From positions 29,401,052 to 29,465,051 of the forward strand of contig CM060183.1 of the NCBI GenBank assembly GCA_030549335.1: a DNA stretch of 64,000 nucleotides. The letters are read 5' to 3'. Both the position numbers and the translations under genes were made by a program. Below the pieces are notes generated by a model. It saw only the letters and a program-made list of their open reading frames with translations, was not told the origin of the DNA and made no database searches. This DNA comes from Pontederia crassipes. Taxonomy: Eukaryota; Streptophyta; Magnoliopsida; Commelinales; Pontederiaceae. Each line of letters starts with the position of its first letter. Position 1 is the first letter of the stretch. Of this stretch, positions 44,371 through 55,597 are shown piece by piece.

Positions 44371-45950
44371 GAAACCACGATATATGTAGAAATTGCGATA
44401 AGACATCAGTGAAAAAAGAATTACTTTAATATACTTTATATATAGTCAATTAGACTAGCAATGCTAATGCTACAGAAATTAGAACAAATATCAATAGGTA
44501 GATATTTGATATTTGATAAGTTTGATTATGATATATACTCACGACGGGATAGTTTTAAAAATTTAAATAGACCCTTCCTAAAATAAAGTTCCCATTGAAG
44601 TTTCTAATACCTATGTTATAAAAAAAATGTCAAGTCCTTCAATTATTAGTGTTTGTTAGTATTGCGAAACCACTTTATTTCTGTAGTAACTTCATCTCAT
44701 TTAACGTGTAAATAACTATCAAGTATTTCGATCAAATAGAAACTTAAGCTTCGATAATAAAAAAAAAAGACTAGAGTCTGCATTTGCTAGTTCATATAGC
44801 TATAGACAAATCTCATTCTTAAAGGCAGCAATATCTTGATTAAAGGGATTTTTTTGTATTAAAAGAGTAAAAGTCAATCTAAATGATTAATTGGTAATGA
44901 AGTAAATCTAGAAAAGTTTGGTAACATTTTTTTTCAAGTGTCACCCCTTCTAGAAGTGATGTCAATCATTCAATTCAGTTACGCTACGACGCTTTTGATT
45001 CAATTGTGAAGTTAATTAATCAGCACACAACATTCCTACCCGTCGACCTCACAATCGGTGACCCCACCTCGGGCGACATTTGTGTCCTCAATTTGTTTTT
45101 AAACTCTATTGAACCAAGATTCAATGAAAGAACCATCTGATTAGATAAGACAATTGAGATGATAGATAGGACGATCCTACTCAATTAAATAGGTAGGAGC
45201 CCAAATTAAATCTCAATATTAATAGTAACAATCTTTTGGACACCAACTTTAATAGAAATGTAATTTGATTTAGATAAGCAATGTAATACGAGTCGTAAGA
45301 TATGACAAAAATTACAATATTTACCGACAAATGTGCTCCTCATGTATGGTTTATTTGATTCTTGAACATATGGTGAATCCTGCATGACTAAGGTTTCATT
45401 TGACTAAACTTATAAGTTAGATAACTTTATAATATGTCCGATAAGAGATATCAAATATATTTATAAATAAAAATAATAATTTGAAGAGGATTGTTTTTTT
45501 TAGTTTATATTTAAATGTGTAACTGTTATTTTTAAAAATAAATTTCAATCGATGAAATACTTATACTAACTTAACACTTATTTTATATCAGCTAACTCAA
45601 ACATATCTTAACTTTTTTTATTCTAAGATCATGCATCCTGAAAGGCTAAACTTATTTGCATCGAGTTAAGTCCATGCAAAACACCAGACAATCACTTGTA
45701 ATCAAGCTCATATTTTTATACATTGCTCGGACTTTTAGTCAAATCAGACATATATATATTTTTCTGAAAAAAATATAATTATTCCGTGCATCGTTGGATA
45801 TTATCCACTCTGTCTACGTGATACAATTGTCATGAGCTGATTGGTATACGCAATGGTCGATTGATACGCAATTTTTTTGGATGACAAGGGAATATTATAT
45901 ATCGAAGGCTGATAAATTTCGAATGTCTTATCGTATGAGATACCGTGGTA
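44371..45950. other. AT-rich spacer between Lhcb1 copies 2 and 3
   Basis: No gene, RNA or clear mobile element is seen apart from the dispersed repeat at its left. Confidence 0.5.
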
Positions 45951-45952
45951 CA

Positions 45953-46028
45953 CCAATGAGAAGATAGACCAAGATATGGGTGGGGACAAGGACCCTTGTC
46001 TCTTGTGAGCACGTGCGTGCTATTTAAG
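45953..46028 (+). promoter_or_regulatory. CCAAT-GATA-G-box-TATA promoter block of Lhcb1 copy 3
   Basis: CCAATGAGAAGATAGACC (from 45953), GATA at about 45972, GTGGGGACAAGG, a perfect G-box CACGTG at 46010-46015 and the TATA box CTATTTAAGC (46020-46029), about 100 bp before the ATG. It is closely similar to the copy-1 block; the G-box is not present there. Confidence 0.7.
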
Positions 46029-46129
46029 CACCACAACTTCCACGCTTCCTACTCACCAGCAGTACTCCTCGATCCATCTCACCTCTTCCACTTCAAAGGG
46101 CCACCGCCATCTTCATCTCCTAATCAACA

Positions 46130-46930
46130 ATGGCGACCATGGCCCTTTCCTCCCCATCCCTCGCCGGCAAGGCCGTCAAGCTCGCCCCCTCCGCCTCCGA
46201 GATCCTGGGCGAGGGCAGGATCACCATGCGCGGCAAGACAAGCGGCAAGCCTAAGCCCGTCTCCTCCGGCAGCCCGTGGTACGGCCCCGACCGTGTCAAG
46301 TACCTCGGTCCCTTCTCCGGCGAGGCGCCATCGTACTTGACAGGTGAATTCCCCGGCGACTATGGGTGGGACACTGCTGGTCTCTCGGCCGATCCCGAGA
46401 CCTTCGCCAAGAACCGCGAGCTCGAGGTTATCCACTCGCGCTGGGCCATGCTCGGCGCCCTCGGCTGCGTCTTCCCCGAGCTCCTAGCCCGCAACGGCGT
46501 CAAGTTCGGCGAGGCCGTGTGGTTCAAGGCCGGCTCACAGATCTTTAGCGAGGGCGGCTTGGACTACCTGGGCAACCCGAGCTTGATCCACGCTCAGAGC
46601 ATCCTGGCCATCTGGGCTTGCCAGGTCGTCCTCATGGGCGCCGTCGAGGGTTACCGCATTGCCGGAGGGCCGCTCGGGGAAGTCGTCGACCCTCTGTACC
46701 CCGGTGGCAGCTTCGATCCCCTCGGCCTCGCCGATGACCCGGAGGCATTCGCCGAACTCAAGGTGAAGGAGCTCAAGAACGGCAGGCTGGCCATGTTCTC
46801 CATGTTCGGATTCTTCGTTCAGGCCATCGTGACCGGCAAGGGACCGCTCGAGAACTTGGCCGACCACCTTGCGGATCCCGTCAACAACAACGCCTGGGCG
46901 TACGCCACCAACTTCGTCCCCGGCAAGTGA
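46130..46930 (+). CDS. Lhcb1: LHCII type I chlorophyll a/b-binding protein (Lhcb1), copy 3
   Basis: Intronless, 266 aa, starting [20 protein letters not shown] like copy 1, with Glu at position 24 as in copies 2 and 4. All LHCII signatures are intact (WYGPDR, both ELxxxHxR/ELxNGR helix motifs, helix C). Its 5'UTR (TCCTAATCAACA before ATG) and promoter resemble copy 1 in the opposite orientation, so copies 1 and 3 look like an inverted duplicate pair. Expected to be light-induced in green tissue. Confidence 0.96.
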   Translation: MATMALSSPSLAGKAVKLAPSASEILGEGRITMRGKTSGKPKPVSSGSPWYGPDRVKYLGPFSGEAPSYLTGEFPGDYGWDTAGLSADPETFAKNRELEVIHSRWAMLGALGCVFPELLARNGVKFGEAVWFKAGSQIFSEGGLDYLGNPSLIHAQSILAIWACQVVLMGAVEGYRIAGGPLGEVVDPLYPGGSFDPLGLADDPEAFAELKVKELKNGRLAMFSMFGFFVQAIVTGKGPLENLADHLADPVNNNAWAYATNFVPGK

Positions 46931-47267
46931 GCGCTTGAAAGTTCTTACTGCTGCGTCCACTTCTCTCCCTCAGCCTGAAGTTCATTGTTCATGCTGTAGT
47001 TTGTGGGACTGAGAATGTCTGCAGCGATGTGAAAGCTGTACATTATGTCGATCTTGTTGGGGTTTTTATAATTTGCATCTGAAGAAGAGTATGCAAGCTT
47101 CAGTTTTGCTGAAAATGTATTGCCGAACAGGCATTCTCCATTTGTTTCATGTCTTGAATGCTTAATCACATTTGATTCACGTTGAAGTACCAATCAGAAA
47201 TCAGAACCTCAAGAACGCCATTATTATCAGTCTTGGGAGTATTAGAACTTGATTAGTAAGGGTAACA
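46931..47267. other. 3' flank of Lhcb1 copy 3
   Basis: Probable 3'UTR followed by non-coding sequence. Confidence 0.4.
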
Positions 47268-47572
47268 GCTCACCTCACCTTTGTGAATCTCCTTGACCTT
47301 GGTCATGCCATCTGCAAACAGCTGGAGAGGCTCTTTCAGCATTTCCTTTTGTGCTTGTGTTAGAAGATTAACATACTGTTCCATTTTCGTGTTCTCCAAA
47401 TTAAACGATCTTGAATACTACATGCCATGTCCCTCATCTTTGCCTCGCCAATAAGAAGTTTTAGAAAGGATTCCATTGCAGATCGAAGTTCAATAGTATG
47501 AGAATTAAAAAAGAAGATTAACATGTTTACTGTGTAATATTTATTTAAGTTAGTATTCATTAGGAACAACAT
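47268..47572 (-). pseudogene. Decayed gene fragment, frameshifted, unknown family
   Basis: On the minus strand one frame encodes HTIELRSAMESFLKLLIGEA, KMRDMACSIQDR; after a frame change the text continues FNLENTKMEQYVNLLTQAQK, EMLKEPLQLFADGMTKVKEI. Both parts are amphipathic, lysine/glutamate-rich and free of stops, and look like consecutive parts of one coiled-coil-like protein broken by an indel. A further frame at 47894-48169 may belong to the same remnant. I cannot name the parent gene. Confidence 0.4.
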
Positions 47573-48530
47573 GATGAGCTCACAACATGTCTCAGGAGGA
47601 CAATATTAGTAAAATATGTATCATATATATATGTTTGCAGTCGCCATAGTATTTTTAACGCCATTAATAGTTTACCTTGTTAATTAGAAGAAAATTGTGC
47701 GGTCAACTCTACTTCTCTGATACAATGAAGCTTGATTTAGAATGCCAGAGTTAATAGCGCCGAGTTCAAACTATTGAGAAAAAAAACTACTCTTACGAAA
47801 TTCAAATGTTACTCTGTACAAAAATATTATTCAAATTACACTTCTATATTTTGTGATCCAAGAGCCAAAGCTCAAGCTGTTCAGAATTATAAGTTATTTT
47901 TTCCCCTTCAAATAAGTGACTTGAATATATAAAATCAGAAAGGCTCTCCGAACCTCGTTTACTGTATCAACCTCTTTATGAATAGTTTTTCTCTCCATGA
48001 AAACAACGGTAATTAGCAAAATATTGAAGTATCCAAAGGAACATGGGAAGTTAAAATACAATTCAATCCATTTCTTATCGGGAATCTTTATGCCCATGTC
48101 TTTCATATTGATAGAAGTCCAAAGTAGGTGTTTAGAAACAAGATTATAGTTCTGTTTAGATGCTGGCATCCTTTAATAGCAAACACTGAACAAAAGATAT
48201 TTTATTAAGCAAATATCAGATGTAATTTTTCCTTACTGAAAAGAAAAGGTCACATCAGAATTTATGTAAACGGATGACAAAGTTTCAGGCCATAGTAACA
48301 AAATGAAAAAAAATCTGGCAGTAGATAGATTTTTTTTCGACAAATATCTTCAACCAACTCTAATGTGATCCACTCACTGGATCTGAAAAATCTAGGAGAT
48401 CCAATGAACCTCGAGCAATGAAAGATTCTATAACGGGAGTCTCATCATTCATCAAAAGTATCTCCATGCAGTTGTGGCTCAGAAGTGCACCAAATCTCGG
48501 GCCGAAATCAGAGCCTCAGAACTTGGGGAG
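47573..48530. other. Spacer upstream of Lhcb1 copy 4
   Basis: AT-rich. It includes the minus-strand 91-codon frame at 47894-48169 without a recognised domain. No other gene is seen. Confidence 0.4.
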
Positions 48531-48608
48531 CCAATGAGATCACAGATACAGATTACATAGGATAAGAAGTACGACGACGAACCCTACATCATCGACTCCT
48601 TTAAAGGC
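48531..48608 (+). promoter_or_regulatory. CCAAT-GATAAG-TATA-like promoter block of Lhcb1 copy 4
   Basis: CCAATGAGATCACAGATAC from 48531, GATAAG at 48561-48566 and CTTTAAAGG at about 48599-48607, 69 bp from CCAAT to the TATA-like box. Confidence 0.6.
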
Positions 48609-48694
48609 CCCCAACCACAGCTTCACTCTTTCACAGGAACTAAGCAGCATCTCTCCGGTCACACAGAAAAAGGTCCCTCCTTTCTCGTTCACCA

Positions 48695-49498
48695 ATGGCT
48701 GCCACCATGGCCCTTTCCTCCCCATCCCTCGCCGGCAAGGCCGTCAAGCTCGCCCCCTCGGCCTCCGAGATCCTGGGCGAGGGCAGGATCACCATGCGTG
48801 GCAAGACCAGCGGCAAGCCCAAGCCCGTCTCCTCCGGCAGCCCGTGGTACGGCCCCGACCGCGTCAAGTACCTCGGCCCCTTCTCCGGTGAGCCTCCCTC
48901 CTACTTGACTGGCGAGTTCCCCGGCGACTACGGCTGGGACACCGCCGGTCTCTCGGCCGATCCCGAGACCTTCGCCAAGAACCGTGAGCTCGAGGTCATC
49001 CACTCCCGCTGGGCCATGCTCGGCGCCCTCGGATGCGTCTTCCCCGAGCTCCTCGCCCGCAACGGCGTCAAGTTCGGCGAGGCCGTGTGGTTCAAGGCCG
49101 GCTCACAGATCTTTAGCGAGGGCGGCTTGGACTACCTGGGCAACCCGAGCTTGATCCACGCTCAGAGCATCCTGGCCATCTGGGCTTGTCAGGTCGTCCT
49201 CATGGGCGCCGTCGAGGGTTACCGCATTGCCGGAGGGCCGCTCGGGGAAGTCGTTGACCCGCTGTACCCTGGTGGCAGCTTCGACCCCCTCGGCCTCGCC
49301 GATGACCCCGAGGCTTTCGCTGAGCTCAAGGTGAAGGAGCTCAAGAACGGCAGGCTGGCCATGTTCTCCATGTTCGGATTCTTCGTTCAGGCCATCGTGA
49401 CCGGCAAGGGACCGCTAGAGAACTTGGCCGACCACCTTGCGGATCCCGTCAACAACAACGCCTGGGCTTACGCCACCAACTTCGTCCCCGGCAAGTGA
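48695..49498 (+). CDS. Lhcb1: LHCII type I chlorophyll a/b-binding protein (Lhcb1), copy 4
   Basis: Intronless, 267 aa ([12 protein letters not shown] start). It differs from the other copies by Pro for Ala in [11 protein letters not shown]; otherwise the mature sequence matches copies 2 and 3 by eye, with intact chlorophyll-binding and trimerisation motifs. Coding GC is high, in contrast with the AT-rich flanks. Third plus-strand copy, 1.8 kb after copy 3. Confidence 0.96.
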   Translation: MAATMALSSPSLAGKAVKLAPSASEILGEGRITMRGKTSGKPKPVSSGSPWYGPDRVKYLGPFSGEPPSYLTGEFPGDYGWDTAGLSADPETFAKNRELEVIHSRWAMLGALGCVFPELLARNGVKFGEAVWFKAGSQIFSEGGLDYLGNPSLIHAQSILAIWACQVVLMGAVEGYRIAGGPLGEVVDPLYPGGSFDPLGLADDPEAFAELKVKELKNGRLAMFSMFGFFVQAIVTGKGPLENLADHLADPVNNNAWAYATNFVPGK

Positions 49499-50910
49499 GA
49501 GCTTTGCAATCAGGGGAAACGTTTGCAGCGCTGGACGCGAATGTAAACCATGTAATATCGTTGTACATTTTGTATCGGAACCTGTAGAAGACCGCTTTAT
49601 CTCGTTAATGGTCACTGTAATGCGCTGATGCTTTTGGTTAATTTTTTTTGGAGATTAATTAGTGTTCATGTTGCTACTTCAGTCCTCGCTACTTTGAGTT
49701 TTTCCACCAGAATCCAAATGTCAGGGAAGCAGCACCCAGCATTTTTAATGGCAAAAGGACTTGATTAACAAATAATTCACAGATGATTAATAATTTCTAA
49801 GCATATTTCGAATTCGATTCGCAAAGAATTCATGTTGGCAGCATAACAAATTTTCAAACAACAATTGCAACTTTCTGTAATCAAGGAGTCCGTCTTACGC
49901 GTTATTAAACAATTGCTTACTATGATACATTTGAAAAATCATTCAGAAGAATTGTATAACAATTTAGCACAACTATTCGAATACTTAACAATTCACCTCC
50001 TACACCGACGCCCTGGATTAATTATATGAGCTGTCCCAGATATTATCCTTCATCCAACCCCTTACGTGTTGATGCCCATCATCAATAATTCAATACGATG
50101 AAAATTTAAGAAAAATAAAGAAGTTTGTGCCCCACACACACAAAAAAAAGCCTTGTATAATTTATGAGCTATCGCTTCAATTTTGAATGTTTCATCCTTC
50201 ACCAAGTTTGTCGCCTTTATGCACAGAAGACCAAAAAAAGGCTTTTTTCTTGCATAGAATTTAAATTTATTTGATCGTTTCTTTCTCCATTATAAAGTAG
50301 TTTAAGATTAAACGGTCTCGTGTTTGTCTCTAAAAAGGGTAAATAAATTATTAATTCACCAGTGTTTTCTCTTGGGCTTTTATATACTAAACGGACTCTC
50401 GTAGGAAGCCCAAAGTGGTTTGTGCTCCAATGTTTACTTTCTCTTTCCTTTTCTTGTGCCCATTGTTTAAGATTATTATCGAGATATGTCGCTCGTTATT
50501 ATCTCGTCTTATTTAATATTTAGCGAGGTAATAATAATAGCTGTTCATGGGTAAATGAAACGAAACCCCTCCTCCGATCGCATTATTGCACGGAGACACG
50601 AACCTGTAACTAATAAGAAGACCAGGAGACACTGCCCCCCCCCCCCCCCCCCCCCCCCACAATGGTCACGGGTTCTTGGCATTCTGCACGTTGTCATTTC
50701 TTTTTTTTTATTTTTTATCAGCCATGCAATGTAACGTTTACCTTGGCAGAGATCTACCCACCTTACAACGTAAACATGAGATGACACTTTGTCTTCTTCG
50801 TTCATAGGTTAATAAGTTAATTCCTCAATTTACTTCACCCCACCTGACAGAAAGCTGCAAGGAATCTATCCGTTGCCCTGAACGTTTCACTTTCTACTCT
50901 CCCACACATC
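49499..50910. other. Intergenic DNA between Lhcb1 copy 4 and the X8 gene
   Basis: The first 130 bases are probably 3'UTR of Lhcb1 copy 4. The rest is AT-rich and without genes, with a poly(C) run at 50635-50658. The region from about 50880 is the promoter of the next gene. Confidence 0.5.
50635..50658. repeat. Poly(C) homopolymer, about 24 bases
   Basis: An uninterrupted C run; length uncertain for technical reasons. Confidence 0.9.
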
Positions 50911-50922
50911 CTCTATATACCC
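50911..50922 (+). promoter_or_regulatory. TATA box of the X8-domain gene
   Basis: CTCTATATACCC is a canonical plant TATA context about 112 bp before the ATG, followed by a CT-rich leader. Confidence 0.6.
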
Positions 50923-51025
50923 CTCTGCCTTGGCTGCAACTTTTTACTTGCCCACACGACCGTAACCTTCCCCAACTTGTCTCAGCTCCCCTCTGCTTTC
51001 TCCAGCAGTAGATTCCAAGAGCATC

Positions 51026-51651
51026 ATGGCAAGAAGAGCTCAGGCATTTTCCTACTCACTAGCAATTTCATGCACTCTCCTGCTTCTTTCTTCTCTTGTT
51101 CCAGGTGAGCTGATCAGTTAATAGTGATCCTTTTTTTATCTCGTGAGATCTTTGCTGCTCTTTAGTGTGATCTATCTGTTCTGCAGGAGGAACTCTGAAG
51201 CTTGTGCAAGGACAGGTACCAATGCTGCGAACACAATGTGCAGAGTCGATTCATTTGTAACGATCGCACCCCTTTTGATCTGTCGTCTGATGTTTCTGTT
51301 CCAGAAAAGTTGGTGCGTGGCGAAACCTTCGACGGATGAGGCGACCTTGACGGCGAACTTGAACTACGCGTGCTCTCAGGTGGACTGCAGCGTGCTGCAG
51401 AGGGGCTGCTCTTGCTTCTACCCGGACACCCTCATGTCCCACGCTTCGATCGCCATGAACCTCTACTACCAAACCAGGGGCAGGAACTACTGGAACTGCT
51501 ACTTCAAGAGCTCGGCGCTTATAGTGACGACTGACCCAAGTGTGCTTCTAATCTGAATTGCTGATCATCTTAGCCATAGCCACCCATTTTTTTGACTGAG
51601 AAGCTTAAATTTATTGCAGGTTACGGCAGCTGCGTGTATGCACATTACTAA
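51026..51651 (+). CDS. Small secreted X8-domain (CBM43) protein
   Basis: Four exons: 51026-51104, 51187-51215, 51305-51539 and 51620-51651; GT-AG introns in phase give 124 aa. Residues about 1-27 (MARRAQAFSYSL..., then TLLLLSSLVPG) form a signal peptide. The rest is a single X8 domain: SWCVAKPSTDEATLTANLNY, CSQVDCSVLQRGCSCFYPD, NYYWNC-like text and the C-terminal TDPSYGSCVYAHY. The Cys pattern and the aromatic residues match X8 domains, which bind beta-1,3-glucan (callose). No GPI-anchor signal or glucanase domain follows, so this is a short stand-alone type, likely acting in the wall or at plasmodesmata; that location is inferred. Exon 3 ends at CCAA with a GTGTGC donor, needed to recreate the conserved Ser of DPSYGSC. 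Confidence 0.88.
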
Positions 51652-52030
51652 AGAACAGGGCCAAGTTTTGTCAGAGTTCATCCGTACAATGTGGATCTTC
51701 ATCTGAATAATTTCGGAGCCTTTTTTTCTCTTTTTTCTTTCCCTTTTCGTCTTCATCAAGGAGGATTTTGTTGTCATGGCTGTCCGGAGTAATAACAGAT
51801 ATGCTATATATATGCGCAAACTAGTTTACGAATTTAAGAAACTGAAACAATTGATTGGACGATAATGATTGAGAATGGGGGCATTGTGAAACTGCGTTCC
51901 TCGCTTTTAGCAATCCCGACGGGAGGATGGGTTGGGGGTACAGTACTCCCCCTCTTCGTTGCATTGATACAGTACTCCCCCTCTTCATGACACTAAGTTT
52001 GGCGCAAGTGACAGACGGTATTAACCTTTT
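51652..52030. other. 3' flank of the X8 gene with a short tandem repeat
   Basis: Probable 3'UTR, then ACAGTACTCCCCCTCTTC twice (about 51940 and 51968) in a direct arrangement about 29 bp apart. Confidence 0.6.
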
Positions 52031-52036
52031 TTAAGG

Positions 52037-52985
52037 TCTTAAACTTACTCATATGTATGTGAACTCATACGACGGATTGGGTCAGATAAATTATTTTTTA
52101 TTTCAGAACTTAGGTCAGAACTTTGCTCAAGTTCTGGAACTTTAGTCAAATATCGAGAACCTACAACTTTTGGTCAAAAATTTCCATCGTAAGTTTTTAC
52201 AATAAGCAAGAACTTTTCAAGTTCTATGAAATTCTTTCAAAGTTCTTGTTAATTATAAGAATAATCATATTTTTTTGTAGGTTTAAAAATATGTAGAGCT
52301 ACTTTTAAACTTATAACCTATTATTTTAATAATATCATTATATGTATATATTATATACATATATATATTATGTTTATTTATTATTTATACATTATCATAA
52401 AATTATAATTTATTTAGGTATAATAATAAAAAAAGTACATTTATTATTTATTACAATTTACTTAGTGTTATAATAAAATAAAAATTTCCATTATTATTTA
52501 TTATGAAAATATATATTCTCTTGTTTAAATGTTGACGTAAATATTTTTATACATTTTACTTATCATATATCATAATAAAAATTAACTAGTATGATATTAG
52601 TGTGATTATTAATTATGATATTCTAAATGAGTTATAATTATATAATTATTTTATATAAATATGATGTTAAATTTTTTAGTTATTAATTAGTTTATCTTAT
52701 CTTTTCTTCTATCTAATTTTCTAATTATAAAAATATTGTATAATTAATAATATAAAAATAATCTTTATAAAATAATAAAATAAATATTTACTGCTTACTT
52801 CTTATTCAAACGTCTACTAAAAAAATTTTCATCATTACATTTTTCTATTCAAATATCAATCTAAACTTTTCTATTTACTTGATTATACCAAACATACCTA
52901 CGAGTAAGTCTAAGACTTTTTTACCAAGGACTTAGATTTACTCATAGCTATGTGACCTCAGATGACCGATGGGGTTGGATATGGG
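52037..52985 (+). repeat. AT-rich segment bounded by imperfect direct repeats
   Basis: AAGGTCTTAAACTTACTCAT...TATGTGAACTCA (52037-52085) and AAGGACTTAGATTTACTCAT...TATGTGACCTCA (52927-52985) are similar in sequence and orientation, 0.9 kb apart. The interior is very AT-rich with many GTTC/AACTTT words at its left. It could be a miniature LTR-like element or a local duplication; no PBS or PPT is visible. Confidence 0.45.
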
Positions 52986-53699
52986 TGAACTTTTTCACTC
53001 TGAGTTGAATAAATTTGATCGGAAGATTCAAATTTTATTTACTTTTTTTTATCTAATTTTAAGTTTATATATTATATCAAAATGGGAAAAATATTTAAAT
53101 TACTTTGCACGTGAAAAATAATATTTAAATACTATTTTTTAAAAACATTCAATTTTTTTTAAAATACTATTTTATTTTACAATTTAAAATAAATAATAAT
53201 ATTTTTTATATTAAGTAGAAAAAATATAAGAAAAAAATGGGACGAGTCTAGTTGGATCATCTCGATCATTACAATATGGAGTCCAAGTCCTCAAAAATTG
53301 AACGAGGTGTATGGGGTGGAGTCGGGTTGATTTTTTTTTTTGTCAAAAAATCATTTGCTATTTTTCTAATCATTAAAAAGCATCCTATTTTTTTTTATAA
53401 AAATCAGTTTATAACCAATCAATTTTTCTGAGACCATATTTCCAAAAATATAGGATATAGTGCTAAAACTATCAAACTAAAGTTTTATAATGTGATAGGA
53501 AAATATTAAATTAAATAAAAAATATTATGACTGTATTGAAAAAATTATTTTTTAATGGCCCTTAAATTGAGTAAGATGATTTTATTGTATTAAAATAATA
53601 GTAAATTTTATTCGGCCTCTAAATTATTTTTTTTACTATTCATTCTTTTGGGATCCAATGGATTTTAAATAATTTTCGATAAACTGTTAAATTAATAAT
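52986..53699. other. AT-rich intergenic DNA
   Basis: No gene. A GGGTCGG-like stretch recurs weakly at about 53240-53325. Confidence 0.4.
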
Positions 53700-53973
53700 C
53701 TACATTACTTGATATAAAAACTCATTAAATTATGAGTAATGTGCATTACTTTATTACACAAGCAATATTTCTAACAATTCAAATAATATTTTTACTTATA
53801 ATAAAAATATTACATAATGTACAATTTTTAAAAATATTCTTTATGACTAATGTCAAGTTAAAATTTATACAACTCAACAAAAAACTCAAATAAAAATTCA
53901 TAGAATTAATAAATTAAATAAATATAGTTACAAATGAAAATAATGATCATAAATATATGTAATATTCAAAGGA

Positions 53974-54014
<41 letters not shown>

Positions 54015-54260
54015 GAATAAAAATAAGGAAATAAAAATTTAAATAAATTTATATTGTTAATTATGATAATAACAATGAGAATAATTTTTTCGCTGCTGAT
54101 ATATATATTTTATATTTGACTAACACCGTGGATTAATCAATGTGGATTATCATTTTACAAGTACTCTTTATTGCTTGACAATTTAATTTTTTTCCTAAAT
54201 TAAAATGAAGTAAATAAAATAATATAATGTACCCAAATAATTTAACTTTAAATTAAATAA
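53700..54260 (+). repeat. AT-rich dispersed repeat, copy C
   Basis: Third copy of the family at 25640 and 43725: TAAATTATGAGTAATGTGCA, TTACTTTATTACAC, TTCTAACAATTC and the AAATAAAATAATATAATGT end block. It contains an (ATT)n microsatellite at 53975-54011. Confidence 0.6.
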
Positions 54261-54564
54261 AAGATTAACTCTCTCTTCATTATTAGAAAAAAATACTAAC
54301 CAGAGTACAAACAGCCATATTTTCATTCGCTGTCTTACCAAGTGATAGTCACGAGTTATTTCGTAATTCACTTGCCATAATGGAAATATTAAAAAATTGA
54401 TTGACATTAATTCACACAAGGAATAAGAATAAAAATAACTTTTAGAAATCTATACAGTGTACAGCAATCTTGTACCTATATGTGCCATCTAATTAGAATA
54501 ATAGCCGGGGTACAAACCTTCATATTGCCATTCATTATTTTTTCCACGTATAGAATTTTAACCT

Positions 54565-54719
54565 CCTCCTTCATATTGCCAAGCCCAAAGGAGGAGAGTT
54601 GTGTTAGGCCTCGACAGCCAGCGTAAAATCTTGTCGAATCTCATGAACATGAATCAACGAATGCGTCGTATGATCCATGTAGCCGACCTCACCTAATGGG
54701 ATAAGACTTTGTTGTTGTT
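54565..54719 (+). mobile_element. Au-like SINE, slightly 5'-truncated
   Basis: The body GTGTTAGGCC, CGACAGCCAGCGTAAAA and CGTCGTATGATCCATGTAGC and the ATGGGATAAGACTTTG(TTG)n end match the copies in the GIP1-like gene. The flanks are a 17-bp direct repeat GTATAGAATTTTAACCT (54548-54564 and 54720-54736). Confidence 0.85.
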
Positions 54720-54736
54720 GTATAGAATTTTAACCT

Positions 54737-55597
54737 TCGTATTGTACATATATCTAGCAAACCAATTATTCTCGCGGGTAAAATTGTTAATCCACTTGCT
54801 ATAAGAAGTCATTATCTGATCAGCAAAGAATTTCAACCTATTTATACAGTTTACATCATAAAATTTGGTGCAGAATAAAATTACAAGCAAGGTACCATCT
54901 TTCAAATATAGAAGGGAAAAAAAGGTGCAAGTTTTATATGAAAGGAAACATGCAACATGACAGTGCTATAAAGTTCACATGAAAAGCTGTCAGTTAGCAT
55001 TCAGAATGATATGGAACAGGCTGGAAGAATATCTGATAGGTGTCTGCCATGAGTACAAACACAAATCTAAACATTTGGCCTGCAGATTTTGCATGAACCA
55101 TAATAGCAACTTGACCACTAGTTCAGTTGGCCCAACTTAATTATTTTTCTCCACTTTGATCAAATGCAAGTTGTAGTAGAAGACCTTACTTGTATGAAGC
55201 CTTTTCATAAATGCAATAGTGCAAATAGGGATGGTTACCGGTTGTCATGCCTTCTGACATGATAAATAACATCAAAATGCATGAAAATTGTAAGAGGGAA
55301 AAAAATTAAATCCAAGAGGATTGGACCAGTATAAAATCAATGATGATTTTCCAAATGGAACATAGTACCTTACTACCTGTACAAGAAAACAAGCAGAAAT
55401 TTCAGGAAAATTTTCAAATCAACTTTGTTTATCCCAACTTCTTGTGTAGCTGTTGCTCTCAACATCCAAAAATCCTTCCGCCGGTTTGTTCCATTAGTCT
55501 CTGAACAAAAAGCAATGCAAGCCTCTAAATTCTGTTAGCAAATAACAATGCTGCTGATTGGAACCATGCGGTACATAGAGTTCAAGAACCTTGGTTC
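54737..55597. other. 3' flank of the receptor-like kinase gene
   Basis: Non-coding; includes the kinase 3'UTR (minus strand) near its right edge. The 70-codon frame at 54693-54905 overlaps the SINE end and is not credible. Confidence 0.45.
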
